Source of the DNA: JASHVB01 sp963762885
GTDB taxonomy: Bacteria > Pseudomonadota > Alphaproteobacteria > Acetobacterales > Acetobacteraceae
NCBI GenBank assembly: GCA_963762885.1
Contig: CAVXNH010000008.1
Coordinates: forward strand, 82,299 to 146,298
Length of the DNA stretch: 64,000 bases
Direction of reading: 5' to 3'
Under the pieces are notes generated by a model. It was not told the origin of the DNA. It did no database searches and saw only the letters and a program-made list of their open reading frames with translations. Every line of letters begins with the position of its first letter. Position 1 is the stretch's first letter. Below, in pieces: positions 46,193 through 58,872 of this stretch. Position numbers and translations under genes: made by a program.

Positions 46193-46733
46193 TCAGCCGC
46201 GGATGCGCTGCAACACACGTTGCAGCGTGAGCGGCGGCACGAAGGAGGAAATATCGCCGCCCAGCATTGCCACCTCCTTGACCAGACGCGAGGCGATGAA
46301 CTGATGCGTCTCGCTGGCCATGAGGAATACGGTTTCGATGTCCGGCGCCATGCGATAGTTCATTCCGGCCATCTGGAATTCGTAATCGAAGTCCGTCACG
46401 GCCCGCAGGCCGCGCACGATCATGCTGGCGCCAACCTTGCGGGCGAAATCGATCAGCAACGTGTTGTATGGCAATACCTCGATCACCATGCCGTTCTGTG
46501 TGGCGATACTGGCGATCTCCGCTTCGACCAGTTCGACCCGTTCCTCCAGCGAAAGCAGCGGGCCCTTGCCGGTACTGATGGCGACGCCGACCACCAGCTT
46601 GTCGAGCAATCGCGCGGCGCGAGCGATCACGTCGAGGTGGCCATTGGTCACCGGATCGAAGGTGCCGGGATACAGCCCGACCCGAAGCTTCTTCACCGGC
46701 TCCGCAAAGCCCATATGCAGCGCCTGCTTTTGC

Positions 46734-46741
<8 letters not shown>
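46193..46741 (-). CDS. coaD: Phosphopantetheine adenylyltransferase
   Basis: Fourth enzyme of coenzyme A synthesis, adding AMP to 4'-phosphopantetheine. Motifs: GLYPGTFDPVTNGH (T-N-G-H nucleotide site), RGLRAVTDFDYEFQMAGMNY and the C-terminal GGDISSFVPP. I chose ATG 46741 (MAEQKQALHM), which overlaps the gyrA stop by 8 bases. The frame runs 20 codons further into gyrA but has no better start. About 182 residues, slightly longer than usual at the N-terminus. Translation is likely coupled to gyrA. Confidence 0.95.
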
Positions 46742-49565
<2,824 letters not shown>

Positions 49566-49722
49566 GCGGGGCTCTGTCCGTTCATCGGGCGGCGGCGGGG
49601 GGGCCGGACGGGCCCTGGACGCTGCGCTGCATCATGGGTGGGTAGATAGGCTGATTCGAGCCAGAAGGCGAGGGGGGGTAGCACGGGCCGGGACATGCTA
49701 TATTGGCGGCGGAGACGGTGGC

Positions 49723-50037
49723 ATGAACACAGCGGAAGCGGTCACGGCAGAGAAGATCATCGCACTGCTGCGGGCGCAGGAGCCGCGGCTGCGCGCGGCC
49801 GGGATCCGGGCGTTGTCGCTGTTTGGCTCGGTGGCGCGTGGCGAGGCGCGGCCCGACAGCGATATCGACCTGGTGGCCGAACTCGACCCGGCGGCGAACA
49901 TGGACCTGATCCGCTTGGTGGGGCTGGAGCGCGAACTGGGGGATTTGCTGGGTCGCGAGGTGCAGATCCTGCTGGAGCCGATCAAGAAGCCGCGGCTGAA
50001 GGCCGAGGTGGAGCGGGATCGTGTCCGAGCGTATTAG
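49723..50037 (+). CDS. mntA: MntA-like nucleotidyltransferase (antitoxin-like)
   Basis: Minimal nucleotidyltransferase of 104 residues with GSVARGEARPDSDIDLV (the GS-x10-DxD active site: Gly35-Ser36, Asp47, Asp49). In MntA/HepT systems it AMPylates and silences the HEPN partner. ATG 49723 is chosen because GGAGAC lies 7-12 bases upstream; a longer frame upstream is a gyrA shadow. It overlaps the HEPN gene by 17 bases. Confidence 0.88.
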   Translation: MNTAEAVTAEKIIALLRAQEPRLRAAGIRALSLFGSVARGEARPDSDIDLVAELDPAANMDLIRLVGLERELGDLLGREVQILLEPIKKPRLKAEVERDRVRAY

Positions 50038-50392
50038 ACGGTACCGCCTCGCCGACTGTTTGCGGGATATTATCGACAACACGACATCGATCGAGCAGTA
50101 CGTTGCCGAACTCGACGAGCAAGGCCTGTCGCAAGACAGGATGAGATACGACGCGGTCGAACGGTGTTTGGAGCGCATCTGCGAGGCGGCACACCGGCTT
50201 GGCGATGCCGCGGAAAAGTTGATGCCCGGGCAACCCTGGCAGGATATTCGCAGCATGGGTAACCGGCTGCGGCACGCGTACGACCATATTGACATGAGCA
50301 TTATCTGGAAGGTGGTGACCGAACGGCTGCCGGAACTGAAGGCGAACGCTGCCGCGGCACTCGAGCGACTTGAGGCTGGAGGCGAAATCTAG
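50021..50392 (+). CDS. hepT: HepT-like HEPN-domain protein (DUF86)
   Basis: All-alpha protein of 123 residues, GTG start inside mntA. In the family HepT is a tRNA- or mRNA-cleaving toxin with an R-x4-6-H motif. Here the region reads SMGNRLRHAYDHID: His85 and Tyr87 are kept, but the Arg that normally starts the motif (as in RNRLxH) is Gly80. The Arg at 77 is seven residues too far. The protein may thus be a weak or inactive RNase, or belong to the GN-type DUF86 subgroup. Confidence 0.85.
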   Translation: MSERIRRYRLADCLRDIIDNTTSIEQYVAELDEQGLSQDRMRYDAVERCLERICEAAHRLGDAAEKLMPGQPWQDIRSMGNRLRHAYDHIDMSIIWKVVTERLPELKANAAAALERLEAGGEI

Positions 50393-50645
50393 TGTCGTGA
50401 TCCTCATGCTTCGATCCGGGCCGCTTGCGGACTGACACGTCGCGGCCGCCTTTCAAGCGTGGGAGGAGCGGCATCGAAGCGTCAGGATCGCACCGCATTA
50501 GCCGGCTGCACTTGCGCACCGCCCTGGAGGGCCGCATCCTGCATCGCTGCTGCAACGGCTTGATCCGCGCCGGGTCGCTTCGAACCCGGCGCGAATCGTT
50601 CCGGGGCAGTATCGCGGGCCGTCCCGCGCAACGAGAGGAATGCGA

Positions 50646-51962
50646 ATGTCCATGACGATGACGAAAGACCAGGCGCTGGAAGCGGCTGTCATGCGCCGCG
50701 TATCCTGGCGGCTGATGCCGTTTCTGCTCGCGGCCTATCTGATCTGCTATATCGATCGCGTGAATGTCGGGTTTGCCGCGCTGCAAATGAACAAGGCGGT
50801 CGGGATCGACCCGAAGACGTTCGGCCTCGGCGCCGGCATCTTCTTCGTTGGCTACTTCATCCTCGAAGTCCCCAGCAATCTGGCACTGGAGCGGTTCGGC
50901 GCGCGGACCTGGATCGCCCGCATCATGATCACCTGGGGGCTGGTGTCGGCGGCCTTCGCGCTGATCGGTGGGCCGACCTCGTTCCTGGTGCTGCGCTTCG
51001 TCCTCGGCGCGGCGGAGGCTGGGTTCTTCCCCGGCGTCATTCTCTACATCACCTACTGGTACCCGGCGCGGTATCGCGCGATCATGGTCGGCATCTTCAT
51101 GGTGGCCATTCCGGTGGCTGGGCTGGTCGGTTCGCCGATCTCCGGCGGCATTCTGTACATGGATGGCGTGCTCGGCCTTGGCGGCTGGCAATGGATCTTC
51201 CTGCTCGAGGCGGCCCCGGCCATCCTGTTGGGCATCGCGTCGTTCGTCTGGCTTACGGATCGCCCAGAGCATGCGGGCTGGCTGACGGCCGAACAGAAGG
51301 CCTGGCTGATCGGCAAGCTGGACGACGAGCGCACGCGCGCGCCGCGCATCTCGCATCCGTCCGTGTGGCGCATCATGAGCAATAAATACGTGCTGATCAT
51401 GGCCCTGGTGTATTCTGGCGCGGCCGGCGCCTCCACGTCGCTGTCGCTGTGGATGCCGCAATTGGTCAAATCGTTCGGACTGACCAACTGGCAGACCGGC
51501 CTGGTCAACGCCGTGCCGTTCGGTATTGCCGCGGTTTGGATGATCCTGTGGGGCCGCAATTCCGACCGCACCGGCGAGCGGGTGTGGCACAACGCGCTGC
51601 CGTTGGGCTGGATGGTGCTGGCGATGATCGCAACGTTCTTCGCGATCGGCAGCCTGTGGGCGATGATTCCGCTGCTGACGTTGATCGCCGCGGGCACCTA
51701 CGCCAGCAAGGGGCCGTTCTGGGCACTGTCTTCGGAATGGCTCGGCGCCACCTCGGCCGCGGCGGGCCTGGCGCAGATCAACGCACTCGGCAACCTGGCC
51801 AGTTTCGGCTTCAACTATCTCGTTGGCTGGATCCAAGCGGAGACCGGCAGCTTCCCGATGGCCCTGATGCCGATCGCCGCCGTCGCGGCCCTCGGCACAA
51901 TCAGCGTCGTGGTGATCGGCCGCGGCCAGCCGCGTACCGTCGCGATGAACGCATCGTCATAA
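50646..51962 (+). CDS. MFS transporter, anion:cation symporter (phthalate/tartrate permease-like)
   Basis: Twelve-helix carrier of about 438 residues. N-terminal LICYIDRVNVGFAALQMN, then GIFFVGYFILEVPSNLALER and FVLGAAEAGFFPGVILYIT are the ACS-family signature blocks. ATG 50646 is preferred over 50640 because AGAGGA lies at 50633-50638. It is followed by a class II aldolase gene 15 bases later; together they suggest uptake and breakdown of a sugar acid or hydroxy acid. The 253-base gap before it shows no gene. Confidence 0.9.
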   Translation: MSMTMTKDQALEAAVMRRVSWRLMPFLLAAYLICYIDRVNVGFAALQMNKAVGIDPKTFGLGAGIFFVGYFILEVPSNLALERFGARTWIARIMITWGLVSAAFALIGGPTSFLVLRFVLGAAEAGFFPGVILYITYWYPARYRAIMVGIFMVAIPVAGLVGSPISGGILYMDGVLGLGGWQWIFLLEAAPAILLGIASFVWLTDRPEHAGWLTAEQKAWLIGKLDDERTRAPRISHPSVWRIMSNKYVLIMALVYSGAAGASTSLSLWMPQLVKSFGLTNWQTGLVNAVPFGIAAVWMILWGRNSDRTGERVWHNALPLGWMVLAMIATFFAIGSLWAMIPLLTLIAAGTYASKGPFWALSSEWLGATSAAAGLAQINALGNLASFGFNYLVGWIQAETGSFPMALMPIAAVAALGTISVVVIGRGQPRTVAMNASS

Positions 51963-51976
51963 CGGAGGACACCCCA

Positions 51977-52755
51977 ATGCCCGACACCATGATGCAGAGC
52001 ATGGTCCGTTCCCGTGTGTCCGCCGCCGAGTGGCAGGCGCGGCTGGATTGCGCCGCGCTGTACCGCCTGATGGCGCTGCATGGCTGGACCGACCTGATCT
52101 TCAACCACATCACCCTGCGCGTGCCGGGCGAGGGCGAGAAATCCTGATCAACCCCTATGGTTGGATGTACGAGGAGATCACTGCGTCCTCCCTGGTGACG
52201 ATCGATATCGAAGGCAACGAGGTGCTGAACCCGCACGGGCGCGACGTGGGCGTGAACTTCGCAGGCTACGTGATCCATAGTGCGGTGCATGGCGCGCGGC
52301 CTGACGTCGCCTGCGTGATCCACACGCACTCCCGCGCGGGCATGGCGGTGGCGTCGATGAAATGCGGCTTCCTGCCGATGACGCAGACCGCCATCAACTG
52401 CTTCCCGGTGGGGTATCACGATTACGAAGGCCCCGCGGTGGATACCGCCGAGCGGGAGCGGCTGGTGGCCGACCTGGGCGACCGCAATTACCTGGTGCTG
52501 CGCAACCATGGGCTGCTGGTTTGCGATGCGACCGCAGCCGGTGCGTTCCGTGCGATCCACCAGTTCGAGGCGGCCTGCGCTGCGCAGGTGGACGCGATGG
52601 CGTGCGGCGCCGACCTTTTGCTGCCGTCCGACGACATCGTCCAACGCAGCGTCGAGCGTCGCCAGCGCGCAGCCGCCCGTGCCACACCTGTGGCCCTGCA
52701 CTGGCCGGCGATGCTGCGAATGCTCGATCGGCGCGATCCAAGCTGGCGGGATTGA
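51977..52755 (+). CDS. Class II aldolase/adducin-family protein (frameshifted)
   Basis: Zn-dependent aldolase or decarboxylase-like protein of about 259 residues. The N-terminus (MPDTMMQSMVRSRVSAAEWQ ... WTDLIFNHITLRVPGEGEK) starts at ATG 51977, with AGGAGG-like GGAGG 9 bases upstream. The frame stops at 52145, but FLINPYGWMYEEITASSL continues in the next frame if one T is added after GAGAAA (near 52141). Zn ligands appear in VIHTHSRAGMAV and in LRNHGLLVCD. It probably acts on the substrate of the MFS carrier just upstream. Confidence 0.88.
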
Positions 52756-52877
52756 ACGCCGGCTTTGCGAGTTAGGCGGCGGCTCGAGCAATCCGGTTTG
52801 AAACCGCGGCGATTGCCGCGCGGAAAGGGGTTCCCCTCCCGCAAGGAGATGGGGAGTTGATTTGAGGGGACGTTGCG

Positions 52878-54030
52878 ATGAACTGGACAGGGCGGATTGG
52901 CGCAATGAGATCGTTGCGCAAGACCGGCGGATTCGCTGCTTTGGTGGCAGTGGCACTCGGGTGCGCCATCGGCAGCCCGGCGTGGTCGGCCTGTCCGCCC
53001 AACCAGCCGAACTGCCAGGAACCGCAACGTCCGTCGCCGGCGCCGCCACCGCACCCGCAGGTGCAGCAGCAGCCAGCGCCGCAATTCGAGCCCCAGCACG
53101 CGGCACCGGTGCAGACTGCGCCGGCCCCAGGGTATCGGCCTGCGCCCACCGGCTCGGCACCGGTGACCGCCGGGGTGCCGCTGCGGTCCGACTCGGCCGT
53201 GACCACGTCGTCGCACGCCGGGGCCCCTCCGGTCAGGGATCCTCGTGCCGCGGCCTTTGCCTATCACGGCCAAACCTATGCCCCGTTCCGCGCCGGCCGC
53301 TACCGGTGGCCGGCCGGCATGTACTATCAGCGCTATGGGATCGGCGCCTTCCTGCCGCTCGCGTTCATCGTCAGTGCCTATCTGGTTGCCGACTGGATCG
53401 ACTATGGGCTTGCCGCGCCGCCGCCGGGCTACGAGTGGGTCCGTTACGGGCCCGATATGCTGCTGGTCAACCCCGCCACCGGCCAGATCTCTGACGCGGC
53501 CTATTCCGCGTTCGCCGAGAGCGACGATGCTGGCCCTTCCGGCTATCCGCAGGCTGCTCCGCCGGTACTCGGCGCCGGCCGGGTTCGCTGGGCCGCCTCC
53601 GTTCGCCTCGGGTCCGCAGACGTTGGGGGCGTTCGGCAGTTGGGTCGCGGCCATTTATCAGGAGAACGGCCAGCCGGTCTGCTATGCCGTCGCTCATGCC
53701 GTGGGGTCGATACCGCCGGTGCCCAACCGGTCCGCGGCCGTTCTCACTGTGACCGAGCGGCCGACCGCACGCGATGCGGTATCGATCGGCGGCATCGCGA
53801 CCGACGCGGGCGTCGCCCTGCGGGTCGATGGGGCGGGGCTGGATCTCTATCCGGCCAACGGCACGGCTTTCGCGCGAAACAGTGCGATGGCGGTTGCGGC
53901 GTTGCGGAGCGGTAGCCAGGCCATGGTGCAGTCGGTTTCGCCCAGTTATGGGCCGGTCACCGACACGTTCAGCCTGACTGGCTTCTCTGCCGCCTATGCC
54001 GCGATCATGAGTGCCTGCCCGGTGCAGTAA
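52878..54030 (+). CDS. Exported RcnB-like plus IalB-like fusion protein (frameshifted)
   Basis: The first part has a Sec signal (AALVAVALGCAIGSPAWSAC), a Pro/Gln-rich stretch of about 80 residues, and an RcnB-like domain (YGLAAPPPGYEWVRYGPDML). At about 53570 the open frame changes. The following frame reads PAGFAGPPPFASGPQTLGAF, then GSWVAAIYQENGQPVCYAVA to FSLTGFSAAYAAIMSACPVQ, which is an IalB (invasion-associated locus B)-type domain. One missing base in GGCGCCGG would join them into a single protein of about 384 residues. Both domains are periplasmic or secreted. Function unknown; the fusion is inferred from the join. Confidence 0.7.
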
Positions 54031-54161
54031 CGAAGCAAGGCCATGGCAGAGTCCTGGCCTTGCACAACCAACGCTGGCCTTTCGCGCGTGGCTGAGGCAG
54101 GCTGCGGCGCCGGTCTGGGAGCGGCACCATCAAACACACGAAAACGGGGGCAAATCAGACG

Positions 54162-55757
54162 ATGCATCGTCGGGGATTCTTGCGGGCTGCGGCCGCTGGC
54201 GGCCTTGCGGCGGCCACCGGGTTGGCGGCGCCGCGGCTAAGCCTGAGCGCCGAAAGCAAGGTCTTGCGCTTCATCCCCCAGGCCAACCTGGCCAACCTGG
54301 ACCCGATCTGGACAACGCTCTACGTGGTCCGCAACGCCTCGGTGCTGTTCTTCGATACGCTGTATGGCGTGGACAGCAACCTGGTGCCGAAGCCGCAGAT
54401 GTGCGAGGGCTCCGACACCTCCGAAGACGGCCTGGTTTGGACGTTCAAGCTGCGCAGCGGCCTGAAATTCCATGACAACGAACCGGTGCGCCCCGCCGAC
54501 GTGATCGCCAGTTTGCAGCGCTGGATGGTACGCGACAACATGGGCCAGATGATCAAGGCCCGGCTCGACGCGATGGAATCGGTGGACGACCGCAGCTTCC
54601 GCATTCGCCTCAAGCAGCCGTTTCCGAAATTGCTATATGCGCTCGGCAAGGTCGGCACGCCTTGTGCCTTCATCATGCCGGAGCGCATTGCCAAGACCGA
54701 CCCCTTCAAGCAGATCAGCGAGTATGTCGGCTCGGGACCGTTCCGTTTCAAACGCGACGAATGGGTGCCCGGCGCCTCCGCTGTGTTCGAACGTTGGGAT
54801 GGCTACGTGCCGCGGGACGAGAAGTCCGATTGGCTGTCGGGCGGCAAGCGGGTGAACATCGATCGCCTGGAATGGAAGATCATCACGGACGCCTCGACCG
54901 CCGCGGCCGCGATGCAGTCCGGCGAGGTGGACTGGTGGGAAACGGTGCTGCCCGACCTGGTTCCGGTGCTGCGCCGCAGCGACGGCGTGACGATCGACAT
55001 TGCCGATCCGCTGGGCAATATCGGCGACCTGCGGATGAACCATCTGTATCCGCCGTTCGACGACCAGAGGGTGCGGCTGGCGGCGCTGATCGCTACCAGC
55101 CAGGCGGATTACATGCAGGCCGTGGTCGGCGGCGATCAGAACCTGTGGCAGGAATCCGCCAGCTTCTTCACGCCCGGCACGCCTTTGTATAGCGACTACG
55201 GCGGCGAGAATTTGAAGCGCCACGACATCGCGGCGGCGCGCAAGATGGTCGAGGATTCCGGGCACAAGGGCGCGAAAGTGGTGATGGTGATCGGCACAGA
55301 CGTGCCGATCATCAAGGCGCAGGGTGACGTCACTGCGGATATGCTGACCAAGATCGGCCTGAACGTTGACTATGTCGCGACCGATTGGGGCACCGTGGGT
55401 GCGCGGCGCGCCAGCAAGGAGCCGATCGACAAGGGCGGTTGGAACGTGTTCCACACCTGGCATGCCGGGGTGGATTGCGTGAACCCCGGCGCGCAGCCGG
55501 CTTTCTACACCACCGGCGACCATGCCTGGTTCGGCTGGCCGAAATCCGACGCGGTGCAAAGCACTATCGACGCCTGGTTTGCCGCGCCGAACCAGGATGC
55601 GGAAAAGCAGGCCGTGCGCGAGATCAACAAGGCGTCGATGGATTTTGTCACCTTCATTCCGACCGGGTTCTTCAAGGGCTACCAGGCATGGCGCAAGAAC
55701 GTCACGGGTGTGGTGAAGGCACCGTTCCCCGTGATGTGGGACGTGAGCAAGAGTTGA
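54162..55757 (+). CDS. ABC transporter substrate-binding protein, family 5 (dipeptide type)
   Basis: Periplasmic binding protein of 531 residues, first gene of a five-gene importer. A Tat-type signal (MHRRGFLRAAAAGGLAAATG) is followed by LRFIPQANLANLDPIWTTLY and FKLRSGLKFHDNEPVRPADV. It ends with TGVVKAPFPVMWDVSKS. It is a paralogue of the frameshifted protein at 43227-44799. Ligand may be a peptide or another small molecule; the family does not decide. A large inverted repeat separates it from the first permease gene. Confidence 0.92.
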   Translation: MHRRGFLRAAAAGGLAAATGLAAPRLSLSAESKVLRFIPQANLANLDPIWTTLYVVRNASVLFFDTLYGVDSNLVPKPQMCEGSDTSEDGLVWTFKLRSGLKFHDNEPVRPADVIASLQRWMVRDNMGQMIKARLDAMESVDDRSFRIRLKQPFPKLLYALGKVGTPCAFIMPERIAKTDPFKQISEYVGSGPFRFKRDEWVPGASAVFERWDGYVPRDEKSDWLSGGKRVNIDRLEWKIITDASTAAAAMQSGEVDWWETVLPDLVPVLRRSDGVTIDIADPLGNIGDLRMNHLYPPFDDQRVRLAALIATSQADYMQAVVGGDQNLWQESASFFTPGTPLYSDYGGENLKRHDIAAARKMVEDSGHKGAKVVMVIGTDVPIIKAQGDVTADMLTKIGLNVDYVATDWGTVGARRASKEPIDKGGWNVFHTWHAGVDCVNPGAQPAFYTTGDHAWFGWPKSDAVQSTIDAWFAAPNQDAEKQAVREINKASMDFVTFIPTGFFKGYQAWRKNVTGVVKAPFPVMWDVSKS

Positions 55758-55769
55758 TGTGCATCCCTT

Positions 55770-55907
55770 GTCATTGCGAGGAGCGTATCCCCCGCTGTCA
55801 TGCCGACGAAGGTCGGCATCCACGCCTTTCCTTCGCGAACGCTGCAAAGTCGTGGATGCCGACCTTCGTCGGCATGACGGCGGGGGATACGCTCCTCGCA
55901 ATGACAG
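55770..55907. repeat. Long inverted repeat, TCATGCCGACGAAGGTCGGC family
   Basis: Two arms of about 60 bases (55770-55829 and 55847-55907) with two or three mismatches. Each arm holds GTCATTGCGAGGAGCGTATC and the hairpin ATGCCGACGAAGGTCGGCAT. It lies between binding-protein and permease genes of one operon. A half-copy lies at 10233-10277. Confidence 0.9.
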
Positions 55908-55933
55908 TTCAACTTCAGGAACTTTACTAGATC

Positions 55934-56876
55934 ATGTTTGCCTATGCCGCGCGTCGTGTGCTGACCACCATTCCGGTGATGCTGGTGGTGGCGTTCTTTG
56001 TCTTCAGTCTGCTGTACATCGCTCCTGGCGACCCGGCGGCGATCATCGCCGGCGACCAGGCCTCGCCGGCGGACGTGGAGCGTATCCGTGCTTCGCTTGG
56101 GCTGGATCGGCCGTTCCTGGTGCGCTTCGGAGAGTGGCTGTGGCAGATCCTGCACGGCGATCTGGGAACCTCGATCTTCACCAATCTGCCGGTCGCGCAC
56201 ATGATCCAGCAGCGCATCGAGCCGACGCTGTCGCTGATGCTGCTGACCGTGATCTTTGCCATCGTGATTGCCATCCCGCTGGGTGTCGTGGCGGCATGGA
56301 AGCACGGCTCGTGGATCGATCGGCTGGTCATGATGATCGCGGTGTTTGGTTTTTCCACGCCCGTGTTCGTTGTCGGCTATCTGTTGGCTTATGTGTTCGC
56401 TTTGGAACTCGACTGGCTGCCGGTGCAAGGCTTCAATTCGATCGACCGCGGCCTGTGGCCGTTCCTGCGCAATCTGATCCTGCCGACCGTGGCGCTGGGT
56501 TTGATCTACGTGGCGCTGCTGGCCCGGATCACGCGAGCCACGATGCTGGACGTGCTGAACCAGGACTACGTGCGGACCGCGAAGGCGAAGGGCGTCGGGC
56601 AGCGTGCCGTGTTGTTCGTGCATGCGCTGAAGAACGCCGCGGTGCCGATCATCACCGTGATCGGCAATCGGCGTTGCGTTGCTGATCGGCGGCGCGGTGG
56701 TGACGGAAAGCGTGTTCGCCATTCCGGGCCTGGGCCGATTGACCGTGGACGCGATTCTTCGCCGCGACTATCCGGTGATCCAGGGCGTGGTGCTGCTGTT
56801 CAGCTTTACCTACGTGCTGGTGAACCTGGCCGTAGACCTGTTGTACACCGTGTTCGATCCGAGGATCCGCTATTGA
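55934..56876 (+). CDS. ABC transporter permease, DppB type (frameshifted)
   Basis: Inner-membrane channel subunit of about 313 residues. It has YAARRVLTTIPVMLVVAFFV, APGDPAAIIAGDQAS and the cytoplasmic EAA-type loop YVRTAKAKGVGQRAVLFVHA. After ITVIG the frame is lost. The proper C-terminus (IGVALLIGGAVVTESVFAIP, GLGRLTVDAILRRDYPVIQG ... FDPRIRY) is in the next frame and joins if one A of GGCAATC near 56667 is removed. It pairs with the DppC-type permease 76 bases downstream. Confidence 0.88.
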
Positions 56877-56888
56877 GAACCGCACGCA

Positions 56889-56930
56889 ATCCTCCCCCCA
56901 ATCCCCTCCCACAAGGGGAGGGGAGGATGC
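56889..56930. repeat. Short CCCCTCCC palindrome between the permease genes
   Basis: A CCCCTCCC tract followed after a few bases by GGGGAGGGGAGG (56891-56926) can form a hairpin. It lies in the 75-base gap between dppB- and dppC-type genes and resembles the CCCTCCC repeats at 1326-1416. Confidence 0.6.
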
Positions 56931-56951
56931 TGGACCAAGGACCTGCCTGAC

Positions 56952-57863
56952 ATGAGCATCGCAACCAGCCCGGACCATGGTTACGCGGTAGCACCGACGC
57001 TGCCGGACGTGCTGCCGCCGGTGAAGCATCGGGGCAGGGTGGGGACGTTCGTCCATCGCCATCCGACCATCGTCCTGGGCGGCGTACTGGTCGCCATCAT
57101 GATCGGTATCGCGATCTTCGCCCCGTGGCTTGGCACGGTCGATCCGACCGCGCTGGCGCCGGCGAAGCGGCTGCGTCCGCCGTCCGATATGTATTGGTTC
57201 GGCACCGACATGCTGGGCCGCGATATCTATTCGCGCACGATGTATGGTGCCCGCATCTCGCTGATCGTCGGCTTCTCTGTCGCCCTGGTCGCGTCGGCCG
57301 CGGGCACGCTGGTCGGCGTGATCTCCGGCTTCATCCGCTCGCTCGACTTCATCATCATGCGGATGATGGACGGGTTGATGTCGATCCCGCCGCTGTTGCT
57401 GGCCATCGCGCTGATGGCGCTGACCCGCGCGTCCGTGCATAACGTGGTAATCGCCATCAGCGTCGCCGAGTTTCCCCGCGTCTCCCGGCTGATCCGCGGC
57501 GTCGTGCTATCGCTGCGCGAACAACCTTATGTCGAGGCGGCGATCGCCTCCGGCACCCGCGTGCCTGTTATCATCTGGCGGCACATCATTCCCAACACGC
57601 TGGCGCCGCTGATGGTAAATGCCACCTTCATCTGCGCCTCGGCGATGATCACCGAATCGATCCTGTCGTTCATAGGCGCCGGCACGCCGCCGACCATCCC
57701 AAGCTGGGGCAACATCATGGCGGAAGGGCGCGCGCTCTGGCAGGTGAAGCCCTACGTGGTGTTCTTCCCGGCGGTGTTCCTGTGCGTTACCGTGCTGGCG
57801 GTGAACCTGCTGGGCGACGGGATGCGCGACGCGCTCGATCCGCGGCTGGCAAAGCGGCTCTGA
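56952..57863 (+). CDS. ABC transporter permease, DppC type
   Basis: Second channel subunit, 303 residues. The landmarks are FGTDMLGRDIYSRTMYGARI, the EAA-type loop PYVEAAIASGTRVPVIIWRH and SFIGAGTPPTIPSWGNIMAE. It ends with MRDALDPRLAKRL. The ATP-binding gene starts 6 bases after its stop. The start at 56952 is an ATG with an AGGACC-like site upstream. Confidence 0.92.
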   Translation: MSIATSPDHGYAVAPTLPDVLPPVKHRGRVGTFVHRHPTIVLGGVLVAIMIGIAIFAPWLGTVDPTALAPAKRLRPPSDMYWFGTDMLGRDIYSRTMYGARISLIVGFSVALVASAAGTLVGVISGFIRSLDFIIMRMMDGLMSIPPLLLAIALMALTRASVHNVVIAISVAEFPRVSRLIRGVVLSLREQPYVEAAIASGTRVPVIIWRHIIPNTLAPLMVNATFICASAMITESILSFIGAGTPPTIPSWGNIMAEGRALWQVKPYVVFFPAVFLCVTVLAVNLLGDGMRDALDPRLAKRL

Positions 57864-57868
57864 CACGC

Positions 57869-58872
57869 ATGGCATTGCTCGAAGTCGAAAATCTCCAGAC
57901 ACATTTCAATACGCCGGATGGCGTGGTGCGTGCTGTCGAGGGCGTGTCGCTGCACGTCGAGGGCGGCGAGACACTGGCAGTGGTCGGTGAATCCGGCTGC
58001 GGCAAGTCGGTCACCGCGATGTCGATCCTGCGGCTGATCCAGGAACCTCCCGGCAAGATCAAGGGCAGTATCCGTTTCGAAGGCCGCGACCTGCTGACTC
58101 TGTCCGAACCGGAGATGCGCGACATCCGCGGCAATGCGATCTCGATGATCTTTCAGGAGCCGATGACCAGCCTGAATCCGGTGCTGACCGTCGGCCGGCA
58201 GATCGGCGAGACGGTACAGCTTCATCAGGGCATGAACGCGCGCGACGCCGAGCAAAAGGCGATCGACATGCTGACACTGGTCGGCATTCCCGCGCCGACG
58301 CGGCGCGTGCGCGAGTATCCGCACCAACTGTCCGGCGGCATGCGTCAGCGTGTGATGATCGCGATGGCGTTGGCGTGCAATCCGAAATTGCTGATCGCCG
58401 ATGAGCCGACCACGGCGCTGGATGTGACGATCCAGGCGCAGATCCTCGACCTGATGCGCGACCTGAAAACGCGGTTGGGCTCGGCGATCATGCTGATCAC
58501 GCACGACCTCGGCGTGGTCGCCGAAATGGCCGAGCGCGTCGTGGTGATGTACGCCGGGCGCAAGGTGGAGGAAGCATCGGTCGGCGAAATCTTCGCTCAT
58601 CCGCTGCATCCTTACACGCGCGGACTGCTGGGTTCGGTGCCATTGCTCGGTTCGTCGTTGCGCGAAGGCGGTCGCGGCAAGCTGGCGGAAATTCCCGGCC
58701 TGGTGCCGAGCCTGCGGCAAAAGATCGTCGGCTGTGCCTTCGCCGGCCGTTGCCCGATGGCGACCGAGTTTTGCCGGGAGAGTGCGCCGGCGTTCGAAGC
58801 CAAGGCGCCCGGTCACGCTGTTGCCTGCCATTATGCCGAACGCGCGATGGTCCCCGCATGCGCAGGCAATGA
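57869..58872 (+). CDS. ABC transporter ATP-binding protein, DppD type (stop displaced)
   Basis: First ATPase of the importer, beginning MALLEVENLQTHFNTPDGVV at 57869. Walker A is VGESGCGKSVTAMS, signature LSGGMRQRVMIAMAL, Walker B LLIADEPTTALD. The oligopeptide domain HPLHPYTRGLLGSVP and Cys-rich CAFAGRCPMATEFC end are present. The frame as read does not stop until 59239, 370 bases into the next gene. In another frame GPRMRRQ ends at TGA 58870-58872, exactly overlapping the next gene's ATG. A single-base loss near 58845 explains both, giving a normal length of about 334 residues. Confidence 0.85.

Noticed and set aside
49723..50392. Phage defence island built around the MntA/HepT pair
   Set aside because: No other defence genes flank the pair; the neighbours are gyrA and a metabolic MFS/aldolase unit.
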